64,000 bases of DNA. Origin: Anadara kagoshimensis. Its lineage: Eukaryota > Mollusca > Bivalvia > Arcoida > Arcidae. Below the pieces are notes generated by a model. It saw only the letters and a program-made list of their open reading frames with translations, ran no database searches and had not been told where the DNA came from. The position numbers and the translations under genes were made by a program. Location: contig CM037865.1 of assembly GCA_021292105.1 (NCBI GenBank), forward strand, positions 70,112,356 to 70,176,355, in the 5' to 3' direction. The number at the start of each line of letters is the position of its first letter. Position 1 is the first letter of the stretch. Shown piece by piece: positions 30,643 to 43,800 of the stretch.

Positions 30643-30965
30643 AAAAACAAATATACTAATCCATGTCCAAATCACAATCCAGAAGCAAAGTAAACACTTT
30701 GGAACTGACAAGATAGGTTAGACACGTAAACTTCCACCAGGGAAGTGAGGCCGGGTGCTCCGGAAGGATAAGCACCTCCTGTTTAGCTAGCTACACCCGC
30801 CACGTGTGTAATCAAAATTGTGCGAAAGGAACATGGAACTATGAGACGTCAAATATATCAAGGGCAATCATGGACACAGATACGTCAAACTTATCAACAA
30901 TACTGTGATAACGGCCATAAAACTTTTTGAGGGCCTTGATAAGCCTAGGCTTGCAATATCCCTGA
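30643..30965 (+). repeat. Family A repeat, full length (left end of the Penelope-like element)
   Basis: The best-preserved copy: aaaacaaatatactaatcc, aaacttccaccagggaagtg, aggataagcacctcctgtt, tagctagctacacccgcc, gtgataacggccataaaac and taagcctaggcttgcaatat. Confidence 0.8.
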
Positions 30966-31904
30966 GTCAATAATTTATTTGCAAGCAGCAGCCTACTTCG
31001 TTGTACAAAGTCCCTGTAGTGGGAACATATTAATTGGGAAACAACTACACCATAAGCAGGAGAAGCGGGTATATTGCTGCATAGAAAAGGAAAGTTGACA
31101 ATAAAAAGTCTAAGTCTAAATATGAAGCAGAACTTGAGGAATCAGTCGTGTCTTTTATTTCAAGCTCACTAGGATAGATGACATTCACAAAGTCTCCAAA
31201 TTTCGGATTGTTAAAAGACAAAACGTCATCTACTTATCTGATTTGGCGACAATCTTCTCTCCAGATTTAACAAGGTTCTGCATAAATCCTGCTTCATAAG
31301 AATAAAGAAACAAATCAGCAAGCAATGGTGCTCAGTCTGTACTCATTGGTATACCGATTGTTTGCTGAAAAACTACATCACATATGTTATCTATCAAAAA
31401 CTCCAACATTTTGTTAATGGTATCTTTAGTATTTTTGTTTAGAATCCGTATGATGCTTGACAAAATAACCAGAATCCCTGTTCAGCACCAGATATATTTG
31501 TATCTTTGTAAAAGAATGACAAGTGAATAATTTCTTTTAGACGTTCTTTTAATTTAGAATAAGGGATAGTGGTGTATAGTGTAGAAAAATCAAATGTGTT
31601 TATACTTTTTACATGAGATAAAGTATTATAATCAAGAAGTTCAGGTAATTCTTTAGAATTTTTGAGAATCCACATTTGGTTGATTCCAGATGTAGAATTT
31701 ACTTTTTCTGAATAAGATACAATTTATTCTCTTGAAAAGTTATCATTCTCAGTTTTATTTAAGATAAGCATCTCCTCGCTCAGTATAAAAACTTTAAATC
31801 GTATTATGAAAACAGATTTGAAAGATGACTTTTTGATTAAGCAATATTGTTAGCAAGTATGATGTGTCCGTATCCTAAATTATCCTGAAAATCTTTGAAG
31901 TCCC

Positions 31905-32100
31905 ATAGTTCCATGTCCCTTTTTATTCTAAAATTTGATTACACACATGGCGGGTTTAGCTAGGTGAGCATGAGTAGCTTATCCTTTCTGAGCATCCGGC
32001 CTCACTTTCCTGGTGAAGGTTCACGTGTTTAACTTAATTTTCAAGTTTTCAAAGTTTTTACTTTGCTTTGGATGGATGGATTGGTATGTTTAAAAATGTT
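31905..32100 (-). repeat. Family A repeat (right end of the Penelope-like element)
   Basis: On the plus strand: gttccatgtccctttttatt, cctcactttcctggtgaagg and ggatggattggtatg, inverted relative to the left end. Confidence 0.75.
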
Positions 32101-32663
32101 TAAATCATTTAACAAATGCAAAATGAGTACTTCTACTTGACCAATTTTAGTTTAGTTAGAAGGCGTCATTACTACAAGTTAAAGACAGTCAACATAAGTA
32201 AAACATACAGTAACATTATCAACACTGCGGAATAATGTTATCTATTTCTATAGACGAAAAAAGTAAAGTTCTATGATATCTATAATGTAAATGTATGTTA
32301 TCTATCTATACAAGTAAGTTAAATTAAAAACGTCACCAAATAGTCATGTCAAATAGATAAAACAAATGTTTATCAAAGAAAAATCATAAGGAAAAAGCGT
32401 GTGACACGAAGTTTTAGCATTTTTGTCATAGGATAGCCATCAAATTAATTTTTCAGATAAAGCAATCAACCAGTATAAAATAGATTGTTTTGTGAAATAA
32501 AATACTTTGTTCTATTCTTCGTATTGTCAATAACTTTTATCAAAATTGTTACGTCTTTAAACGAATTTATTGTATAGTATTTATTGTTTTAAACCATCAA
32601 TATATTATCTGCTCTATTACACGAACAGGCAATTAAAAATAATTGTCATGTTTTAAGAATATA

Positions 32664-32886
32664 CAGTACAGACTTGTCAAAAGTTTAACACTTAGCTAAC
32701 AAAAAAGTGTGTTATAAGCCCGGCAACCGAGTTGTCGAGATATGGCTAGTTACTAGTAGTGACCGAAAAACTATCAATAGATAGATAACAGCTGTCCAAA
32801 AGCTGTGTAACTGTAGTAAACGACGGTCCGAGATAAACGGTACTTATTTGCTATATTAATGTTAAACTTTTGACAGGTCTGTACTG
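32664..32886. mobile_element. MITE with CAGTACAGAC ends, copy 1
   Basis: Left end cagtacagacttgtcaaaag, right end cttttgacaggtctgtactg, flanked by TA on both sides (32662-32663 and 32887-32888). Inverted ends of about 28 bp that start CAGT, plus a TA target, point to a Tc1/mariner-type MITE. There is no coding capacity. Confidence 0.75.
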
Positions 32887-33292
32887 TAGTTCTCATTCTA
32901 TGCTTGTATTGAGTTAGCACTATTTTACAATTGGTGCAACATGCATTAGAATGAATGATTGGGGGATAATTGTCTTTTAGATTCAGATTTGCAAACGTAT
33001 ATCGATGGTTATATTGTCGTTGCAAATTTAGTTTTATTAGCGACGCGAAGTAAATTAAATGTTTTTGCAATAATATAACCACATTTCTAAATCTGAAAAT
33101 AAAAGAAATTATACTTATTCCAGATTCAATCAAGAATTTGGCACAAAAAAGCAGTATGCCGCTGAGTACCGAGATTCCCCACACAGTACATTGTACTGAA
33201 AATGGAGTTTAGCAAAAATAGTTTCTATGGCATCGGTTTCCCGTTTCGATGAACAAAAATATTGTCTTCAATATTCACAGAATATACATCAT

Positions 33293-33530
33293 AAACAAAC
33301 ACACCAATCCATGTTTAAATCACCATCCCATAAGCAAATTAAAAACTTTAGGAACTGGCAAATTAAGTGAAATACGTGACATTTCACCAGGGAAGTGAGG
33401 TCGGGGGCTCCAGAAGGACAATTCCCTTTCTATCTAGCTAGCTACATCCATCACAAAGGGAAAAAATTAAACTATGCGATGTCAAATATATCCAGGATAA
33501 CTTTGGATACATCATACTTATATACACCAT
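33293..33530 (+). repeat. Family A repeat
   Basis: From caaacacaccaatccatg through ttcaccagggaagtgaggtc to atccaggataactttggata. Confidence 0.7.
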
Positions 33531-36282
33531 TTCATTTCTGAATTTTACCGAATTTACTGTTTCCATATTTGAATCGCTGATATCAGCGTAAGAATATACG
33601 AAACTGACCTAAATAAGAAACATTATTTTGTAAGCAACTTGAATGGAAGTACGATTTACATACAAATTGAGTTAGAATGACCGGTAGTTTGCTTAACCGC
33701 AGTCTAAATCTGAAATTTTATGCAAAGATGATGGACCAATTAGTATATAATGAACATTAACTGCTGTTAAATGCGCAAAGTCACGACTGAATTTACATTG
33801 CTGGTAATTGTATTAATAAAGGTATAGTTTGAATGTAACAAATTGAATTACCTATTTACTTTGTAATGACAGGAAGTTTATAGAAAAGTTGTCAAAGAAC
33901 ATCTCTGGATTATGTTAACAAAGAACGAAGTCAGGGGTATACATTTAATTATAGTACCATAAATTACATTACTTCATAATGGAGTTCATTTGATGAACGT
34001 GTTGCCGTGATTATAACCAATAATCGTATCTAAGCTTGACTGAACACTTCTATGAAACACACATGCACCTTTAAATTACCTGTGCACTAATTCAGACAAA
34101 TTGCTGCAAAATATGCAATTCGGATATCCGTTATAGAATAATTGAGACCTTATCTTCAGAAAAAAACCTTAATTGGTTCTGTATTTCGGTCTAAATTGGA
34201 ACATAACAATTGCAGCTAAAATCCAAAAATTATATGGTCCAAACAAATGGTGTTCTTCATTGACCAACAACAGCTGAAAAACGAACAATATACCGGTATA
34301 ATATAACATAACAAACGTTGGAAATAAATGAACAAATGATGGCAATATACACATAATGATACCACCAATTACAAAACTCCCGACTTTATACCGGCACTGG
34401 GATAAATAACAAAATAGTATTCAGTGTATATGTTAATTCTTATATTACCAAATGAACCAATTCCGACATTGTATTCCAAAAGCAAGGTAGTATAATGTAT
34501 CGACATACACAGCAATGTGGTTCAATGTGCTCATTTAGACTTTGTTAAACAATGCAACTATATATATATTAATTACTTTAACATATCATGTATTCTGAAT
34601 TTGTTTACATTATGTCAAGGATACAAAGTTATCCAAAGAACATCGTGTATGCTTATGTTCATTCTCTTTGTAAGACTTAGTTAACATAAAATGGCTAAAG
34701 CCAGGGAAATATAGCAAACTTGAGGAACAACGCACTCACAATACCCACACTGATTTGGTGTTCATTGCAAAACAATAGAAGAAGAAAAGAAGAAAAACAG
34801 TGCCCTGGAAAAACTCGTCTGTAAAGCAGTGATGACGTGATATACTAACATAGAGAAACAAGAAGTAATTAACATCACTAATTAGTTATAATTAAGGTTA
34901 TGCGTTTCTTAATTCATTGTGTATTTGATACTTCTTAAATAGAAAAAAGTTTGTTGATGAAAAATATGTACATGTACTTGACAACAGTTACTAGTATAAG
35001 TTAATGCCAAAATGGCAAGACACATTCTTAGATGTTTAGGAGGGATCCGTCATTTAAACTAAAGGATTCTTGTTTTTCAACCTCTTATCGAGGTTAATTA
35101 TTTTTGAGTCTGCAAACAAAATGGTTATTGGTTAAGCAATACTTGTTAGGAAATTAAATCATGATGTGTCACTCAACAAAACATTTATAAATGCGAAAAA
35201 ACTTACTACTCCATAATTAGCGTCAATTTTTAAAACCTGCCCATAGGCTTAGTTATCTCATACCTGGCTAAACATAATATTATCTAGCTCTAAAAATTTA
35301 TCACCGATTTGTTGAAAAAATTTGGCGGAATAATTCTATATATTTCCCTGTGATTGTTGTTTGATTTTGATGTATGTTTGGTCCAGTTATAATTTATAAT
35401 TGATAAATACCTAAACTAGTAATAACGTATTTATACGGGCGTAATGAAGTGAAATGTAAACAAATATATTGATGGCTTAAGACAATTAACAATTACAATT
35501 AAACTTGTTTGTATCAGTGTGACAAAATACATAATATAAATGGATAAATAACTATGGAAGAAAAGAACAGTTTTTGTAACCAAATATGACAGACTAGCGT
35601 ATTTACTTTCAGAAAATAAATTGAAAAATTGTGTCTGGCTGATTGTTTTCTCTAAAAATAATTTGTCGACTATCCTATGAAAAAAACGACTAAACATCAT
35701 AACACACGCTTTTTACTTTTGACTTTTCTATAATAGATAGCGAATTTGTTTTTACAATTTACATGAACATTTGATGACGTTTTTCACTAAACTTGTATGG
35801 TGTTTTAGGTATAGATAGCATTCAATTAAACCCTATAGACGACATTTTTGTTTTTAGGTTGTATGGAAATGTTTGATTCTGTCGTGTTGATAACGTTATC
35901 CTATATCTTGCGTACATATATTGACATTATTTGTGAAGTGTACTTAACTCCCAGAAACACGGTCAAAGTCAATCAGATATAATATATATGTATGACTAAT
36001 ATCTTCATAGTTTTCAGTCAAATTCGAGTATTGGATAGGATGGTAAAATATGGACTGTTAGGTAAGTTAAAATCATTATTTAGTTTTATTCAAAAGGTTA
36101 TTAAAACGTTTTCATTTTTTATTTTGGCGGTATTTATTTATTTATTAATACATTATCCCTAGTCACACACTATCTCTATTTTAGTATCCCATCAGTTACC
36201 CCACTAAATAAGTACTGATTTTTAAACAAAAGTTTTTATGGACTATAAGTTGTAAAATAAGGAAGATTGTTTTGGGTTCTCC

Positions 36283-36930
36283 AATAGTACATTAATCACA
36301 CCACTGGACGCAATTTATCATTTAAATCAAGTGTTTATCCAAAGTTGAGAGTTGAAATACAAGTACTTAAGTATGTGTCTATCTATTATTGTTTGTCTGT
36401 TTCTTTCATTCGATGTTACTTGTTTTTTGGTTGCATTGAGTGTTTTCATGTACATGTTTTCATTGTTTCGTGTTTTGGTGTTTTGTTTGGGTGTTTTCAT
36501 GTACACTTTGTGTATTGTTTCCTGTCTGTTCTAAATTGCATTGACAGTTGCCTTGTACTTTTTTTCGATTGTTTCATGTTCTTGCTTCCATTGACTGTTG
36601 TCATGTACATGTTGTTTCATTGTTTTGTTTTATTGCTTTCATTGGCTGTTGTCATTTTCTTGTTTTCTTCATAGTTTCGTGGTTTTGGTTGCAATGGATG
36701 TTGTCATGTATATTTTTATTGTTTCGTGTTCATAGTTGTATTGGCTGTTGTCATTTACTTTTTCTATAGTTTCGTGTTTTTGGTTGCAATAAATGTTGCC
36801 ATGTACATGTTTTAATTTTTTCGTGTTCTTGGTTGTAATGACTAAAGATATGTAAAATGGTTTCGTTGTTTCATGTTCTTGGTTAAATTGCCTATTGTCA
36901 TGTTCGTGTTCTCAGCTGCAAGTTGTTCTC
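36283..36930 (+). repeat. Family B module with 50-bp minisatellite
   Basis: The head reads atcacaccactggacgca and gtttatccaaagttgagag. It is followed by about ten degenerate units of 47-53 bp with the core ggctgttgtcatgtacatg and gtttcgtgttcttggttgc. Confidence 0.75.
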
Positions 36931-37816
36931 AGTTTTACATTAGATAATGTTACACCCAAGCAAGCACGTGGTATTGTTTACAAACAACTTAAACAAGGAA
37001 CAATGGTACCTGAAAGCATTTTACTGTTTTAATAGATAAAACAATATTTAATTTATAATCAGAGTCGCTGAAGAAAGACTTTGAAGATAAAAATTAGTTT
37101 ATAGCCCAAACAAAATTTTTGTCAAAAGCATGAAAAGAATACTTATCATTGACTATAGAACATTTTATAGGCTTACGTATTTTTTATGTTAGAGTTTACG
37201 TTGTAAGTCTGGTAGTTTATAGATTAAATGGATAAATAATTTATTTTATAACTCATGTACAGCGTTTACCTTTGTAATAAACACGAGCGAGAACGTTAAC
37301 ACGCATATCTCCACAACCGTGGTAATGAATGCGACGCCCAAACAGGACCTTATATCAAATGGTTTAATTTGAAAACTTTTACTTTTTAAATTTGAATTAA
37401 GAAAAATGGAGAGTTTAAGTTTATATAAGGTGAATAGTTCCTGTTTAAATTTTATTTTGAAAAATTAGTTATTAATGTGAAGATATTATTTAGTCTGATA
37501 ATTTAAGAAAACATTTGGTCACCTGTAATGTTCATTGACACTAGTTTATATCTTAACTTATTAATCTCTTTAGAAACTTACAAAGATAAACTGTACACAT
37601 GTTTAATTGAATGGAAAATTGAATTTCACTTTGTAGCCTGCGTCATATAGTAAGATTACAATCGACCAACACGGAGCCTCTGTCTACACAGTGTGTTACA
37701 GTTACACGGGTACCATTCTGATGTGAAAGTTATAGACAAGAGACACGAACACATTTAGAAGACTTGCACATTTTGAAGGTTTACGCATTAAACTGTTGCA
37801 AAATAAAACCGTTACC

Positions 37817-37895
37817 ATGGATTTGGAGTATAATGCATTGAGGAGGCGGATGAGTCGACTCCGGGTGGAACATAAACATAGAAGGATTTCTGATG
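37817..37895 (+). CDS. Plus-strand paralogue, exon 1
   Basis: ATG in ACCATGG, 26 codons plus G; donor GATG|gtgagt is a consensus site. Confidence 0.6.
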
Positions 37896-40800
37896 GTGAG
37901 TTATTTTTCAACTTATAGGATTTTATTGTATTTTGATGTTATCCCATTATGTCATTAGATCATTTAGCTGAATAGAGCGATGATAACTGCTTCATTGATT
38001 GGTAAAAAAGGTGTGTTTTTAAGTTTTATTTTATGTTTATGGACATAGTGGTGGAATAAGTGGGTTGATTCAAAGTCTTCCGATAATACTAAACCACACC
38101 ACTAGACATTTACTTAAGTGCCTGTCCAAAGTCTGGGATTTATAAATCAGTGGTCCCATTCGTGTTGGTTTTTTTTAGTTTCTGACATTCTACTTTTCAC
38201 CATTAACATGTATTTTGTAGTGTTCTTTGTTGCATTGAATGTTGCCAATTACGATAGGTTTCAAATTTCTTTCCTCTTTTTCACACCACAGTCAAGATTC
38301 TTATTCTTTATAGATGATTAATGCAACCTTAGAAACACAAAATACATATAGAAACAGAAGCGCAAATATAAAAAACGACGTTTTATAAACATAACATAAA
38401 ATGAAAAGTTAAATAATTGATAAGACATTGATGTCGCCTACAATATCTTTTCAAACTAATTTATTGAAGAATTCGTTTCGCATAATTTTAATACATTTTT
38501 TACACTTATTATCTTTTGCATTTATTGTATTTCTTTCCCGAAAAAATGAACTACAGACAGTACGCACTGGGTAAATTACTTGCCATTAATCAAAGTCGCA
38601 GCAGCATGCCACATCAAATGGAGGAATAAAAACGCGTCAGCACATACTGAAACCACTGATCATGACTATAATACTCCCGATATGGAACGGGGTCTGAACA
38701 AAATGTTTCCAATACATATTTTTATGTTGAGCCAAGATAAAACACAAACAGACACATTCACTTGTTCGTACTTTGTAGTAATGTATTCTGAGGTAGGGCG
38801 TTGAACCACGTACAGCAAGTTATATCGTTCTGTTGCTGGGAATCTGATAAATTATGGATCTGAAACAAGACGTAAAAACAAATTATAGCTGCTGAATTTT
38901 TTATTTGGTATCCTTTTCATCTGATAATCACACGAGAATCATCATTATGTAGCAAAACAAATATATACGTAATAATGGTTATATTTACGTCTGTTTGTTA
39001 CAATTTACAGAACAGACCTGTTGAAAGTTTAACACTGTGTCATGTGCTGACACTGTAATTTTCAAAAAGAATGATTTAATACTTATTTTCTTTTATTTCT
39101 AATTATTGTAAAAATAAAGATATTTTCAGTATTATTATCACATTTTATCTTTAAAAGCTATAAAACTTTTTATAAATTGAATTTAACTTTTTTTAAAGCC
39201 AAATTAATGCTTCTTTAAATTAAAATTCAAAAGGCAGGGCTTTTGAATTTCTATTAAAATAATGCATTCAAAAACAGCACATGACAAGTGTGTTAATGGA
39301 AGGAGTCGAAGCTCGGCTGTCGAGACACACGAGACTGCTGTAGTCATCAGTGGCCGATTAGATGACTAGGAGTCGAGCTGAGCTGCTGATTCGGTACTTA
39401 CTCGTTAGCTTAGTGTTACACTTCCGACAGGTCTGTATTGTATATTTATTTTCACTCGGAGATGTCCATTGTCCAAACGAGTACTATTGTTATTGTTAAG
39501 GGAGTAATTCAGATATAGTACTGGTATTGGGTGTTGAAAATGTTCTTTAATTGTGCATTTACAACAGTAAAGAAACATTAAGTGTCTATTATGATTAAAT
39601 TAACATTAAAAAATGGAATAAATACATTGTACCACTATTTACCTTAATTAATGTCGAAGTCTTAAGTGCCAAAACCGTCGTCAACAGTCATATATTCATG
39701 GTCTCTATTGTACCATTGGATATTAGTTTTGTATACTGTAGTGACGGAAAAACAACCAGGCCTCGGTTTCACAATATTCCTTGGCTAAGATTTTCCTTAA
39801 CTTAAATTTAGCAAATTTTGGTAATCTCTTTTTGGAACTACTGGTAAATATTTTTGTCAAAAATAAATGCAGATGTCTGAATCTAGAAGTGATCATAAAA
39901 ATGACACCATAAATTCCTGAATATCTTAAAAATTAACAAAATTATAAAGACTTGAAATTTTGCTAGATTTAAGTTAAGAAAAATCTTAGCTAAGGAATGA
40001 TTTTGAAACCGGGGCCTGATCGCTAAAAATATATTGTCTGTCAATTTAGATCGCTTAAAAGAAATTCAGATCGCAAAAATTAATTAAACAACAAGAAAAT
40101 CAACAATACACTGTTGACAGTTCATACATAATATTCTTATTTCAAATACTCTGGACTGGGACATTAAAAATAATTCAACTCACCCTTATTTCTAGAATAA
40201 TTGCTTTTTTATTTTCTTTTTCTGATTTCTTAACAATTCTTTCTTTGTATATTTTTGTCTGATTTCTGTAAGCTAAATGCTTTTAAATGATTTAGTTGCT
40301 TGAAAGTAGTTACTTTTGAATATCTGTTGAAAATAAATCAATTTCATGATTTTATCAATGTGTATTATCTCTATATACTATCACAAAACGAAATCAGAAT
40401 GTATAAGAAGAATACCTTTTAATATTTATTAAAACCAAAAAACTTCAATTCTTCTTCTTTGTTTTTTTTTTAATTCAATATGAATGCAACTCACTGACAA
40501 CATACATCAGATGTAAACTGTTAAATGACTTTGCAGGTGGCACTTGGATAGATGAGAATTGAAATAAAACCTATGAAATAGAATTTTCCTTGTACTGTTA
40601 AGAAAGTGAAAAAGTATCTAGTTGAACTGAAAAAAAAACATGGCCATAATAGAAGAAACAAAGTTAAAACAAAGGGATCACCATTATTAAAATTGAAAAA
40701 TTATGTAGGTCTGTAGACGCCCGTACGAGAAACAGAAAACTTCAATATTTAATGTAGTCTTGTTGTTTGCAGCTAATTAAGATTAGCTTGGTTTATCGAA

Positions 40801-43800
40801 AGTTCATTATAAAACAAGGTAAATTTTACAACCATTTGACACACTCACCAAAACACGTATTGGCATTAACTTATTTATTTGTCATTTCTAAAGAGGTGGT
40901 CATTTCCCGGGCGATTTTGTAGTTTAACCCTGCCTGATGGTTTTGGTCATATTAATCATAAAGAGATCTAAAGTGGTCAAAGTATGAGTGAAAGTATTTA
41001 ACATAATTTGTCATAATATTATGATTATTTATCAGATGAATACTAAAATGCTTTTAAAGCCTTAATAACTCGACTCGAGCATTACATGAACATACACACG
41101 TATTCAAATAAACACATTTCCACCCTTCTTAGGCCATTGATCTGCAAGAACCGTGACCGAAGGAACAACATGGCATTACTGGAATGTCCTTGGTCGTAAA
41201 CACAAATTTAAAGGGCATGGTTTCTCGTAAGAACAATTGAACTGACATTGGTATTTTAAATAAATTATAAATACTGTATGCTCACCATAGAACACTAAAA
41301 CTTCAAGCATGAGGCTAAGCCAGTTTAGCTTAAATAATTTTTTATGCAACATTTGCAAATTATAGATTACCAAAACGTCCGAGTTTAAGTGGCACAACCT
41401 TCCTGAATCTTGATGCCATTTAAATGAAAGTTTTCGATTTGAGATGTTTCCACATATGGAGGCCATTCTATACATGTACTTATCTTGTTTCTGCATTTCA
41501 TATACAAGTACAGTTTTTGTCGTCAGGCAAAGGAAAACTGTAAAAAATAAAAAAAATTATGAAAAACGTTCTTTAAGTCAAATAATAGCTTAAATGTAAA
41601 CAAGGCAGCTTTTATCGCCTATTTCATTCTTTCGACGACCGTTATAGAATCTTCAATCAACCCACACACCTAGGCCTAGTGACTACACGATCATTAGCAT
41701 TGAAAGAAAAGCAGTATTGTGAAAGCAAACATAAAAAATTGTTCATATTGCATCGTAAACACAGTTTAAAGGACATTGACAGAGGCGCTTACGAGAACTT
41801 TTAAGCAAAACGTACCGTCAAGCAAGAAACTTTATTTTGACTACGTGCATGGCATTACCATACTGACTAGAAGCTTCCTAGCCTTAAAAGCAAAGCATTA
41901 TTGTAAGAGAGGAAACACGTAAATTTTAATAGTTGGTCGAAGTTTTTCTGAACACCTACAAACATGTCAGAAACCTTCCACAAAAAAGTACATGTGCATA
42001 GTAATCTAGCACTGGTCATATAGGACAAAGTGAATGACCAATACCTGCTTTGTGTTGTATATTTCTAGCACAATATTAATTTTATGGGTTAATATCTTAT
42101 ACAATTCAACTATTTAATGTAACCAGAAAAAAGAACATTGTATAATCCGTTTAATGTGACTTTCGTTAATGTTTTAACCACAGATAAAACTGAATTTAAT
42201 TCAAAATTAAGTTCGCATATATGAGTTTTTATATAGGAAATGGCCATATAAATTTTATCAAACATCTAGATATTGAGATACCTTAGTAAGAAACAGCCGT
42301 TGTTATTGTGACATGTATGTATATTGATTCTATCACGCTCTCAGAATACAAAGGACAGGCGTGTATCAACAAATAAGTTTTTTACCTGTCGTAGAACATT
42401 TATCTTTACCTTTCTTGTTACAGACTCATTAATCCAGGTGTGATATACGCTGTAATACACATCCCGCCTTAATTATCGTAATGGCAAACTTTTTATAACC
42501 TTTTACTATATCGTTTGATGTTTAATTGTAGTTATATAGAAACAAATTTTACACCATCACTTAGTATTACATGCAAATTAACTCGGTTGTTAACTTATAG
42601 TATGCCATTATGCCATTTATATAATACCATTATACAGCTGAGAATTACAAAGAGGTCAAAATACAGAATATTATCTTAAATTTGTATTAGAAATCATTCC
42701 TTGTTTTTTTTAACTATAAATACATCCTTTGCAGCTGCCAATATATACATTTTATTACATAATTCAGCGACACCTCTTATTGTGCAGATGAAGATTTTTT
42801 TCAGTTTTTGCTGTAAAACGAAGTTTAGATGTTTTTAAGTTTTTTCGGGGTTGTTGACTCATTAATAAAATAAGGGCGATTATTGGATTTTTAAATGTTT
42901 CTTTTTGTGGAACACTGGTGGTAGAAAAATATAGTTGCTGATCTACATGTAACTATAGCCAATTCACTTAGAAATAAACTCCAGTCCCGTCCAGATTCGG
43001 GAGTTTTATAACCAGTGTTACCAACTGCAATACGTGTTTTTCTTTTCTTTTCTTTGCTCGCTTGGTTGTTTCCATATTGTATTGTATGTGTGTGAGAGAA
43101 GTACTCTTACGGTATATCGTTGATTGGTTAACATCCCCAATTCAACCAAAGACGTTTTATGATTTTATAACAATTTGTAAGATTCTGGCCGAACAAACAA
43201 TTTTATTCCTATACTTACCTTTATCTTTGATATTTAATATTGATTATTTGGATTATAACAATGACAAAAAACGACAAAGCTTAATTTAATACTTTAAAAA
43301 GCCCAAAAAGACATAAAAAGAAAGAATAATGATAATTATACCACAAAAGTAGTATATTTCGTAAACTTTCAAAATTAGCACATGACAGTTATAAACTATT
43401 CATACTGTCTCAATGTGTTTGTTACAACGAATTCGGCACATTTTTACATCTGCAAAATAACAAACATGCACCAGTGCATTTGTATTTATATGCTACATCA
43501 TGTTTGGCTTAATCAACAAAAATCGGAAAGCGCACGATGAATACAAATTTTACCGAATTAGGTTTTGAACCTTAAAAATTATATTTGAACCAGGATATAA
43601 ATATATAATATGTGAAATATCAAACTTTATTTTCTCAAGTAACTTCTTTTCAAATTTTCTCATTAATTTTAAAAGTAGTAAAATTCTCGTTTTGCTAATA
43701 TTATGAAAACCACATTATTGATCAAAAGTCATATTTATTTACACACAAATAACATCTACAAGCAGTTGTAATAAAGATAATCCCTATTAAAGAAAATTTG

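Larger units (their letters stand above)
30643..32100 (-). mobile_element. Penelope-like element with inverted family A ends
   Basis: A full-length family A copy in plus orientation (30643-30965) and one in minus orientation (about 31905-32100) enclose a reverse-transcriptase segment on the minus strand. Its RT words, in order, are MWILKNSKELPELLDYNTLS, VKSINTFDFSTLYTTIPYSK and LKERLKEIIHLSFFYK. They match the finger region of Penelope-like RTs known from molluscs and other invertebrates. The coding part is decayed, with several interruptions. Penelope-like elements are known for direct or inverted terminal repeats, which fits this plan. Confidence 0.7.
28027..37816. other. Intergenic region, repeat-rich, 9.8 kb
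   Basis: No convincing coding exon. It contains family A copies, a SINE remnant, the Penelope-like locus at 30.6-32.1 kb, a TA-flanked MITE at 32.7 kb and the family B minisatellite at 36.3-36.9 kb. 33.5-36.2 kb is AT-rich sequence in which I see nothing firm. Confidence 0.6.

Noticed and set aside
32774-33184. 136-codon frame on the minus strand
   Set aside because: It overlaps a MITE at one end, has no recognisable domain and no splice context; treated as chance.
36017-36061. A 45-bp stretch between a good acceptor (TTTTCAG) and a good donor (gtaagtt) with an ATG
   Set aside because: No coding partner up- or downstream with a matching phase; could be a leader exon but nothing supports it beyond the splice words.
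36345-36769. Cysteine- and phenylalanine-rich frames of 60-109 codons
   Set aside because: They are translations of the family B minisatellite in several frames.
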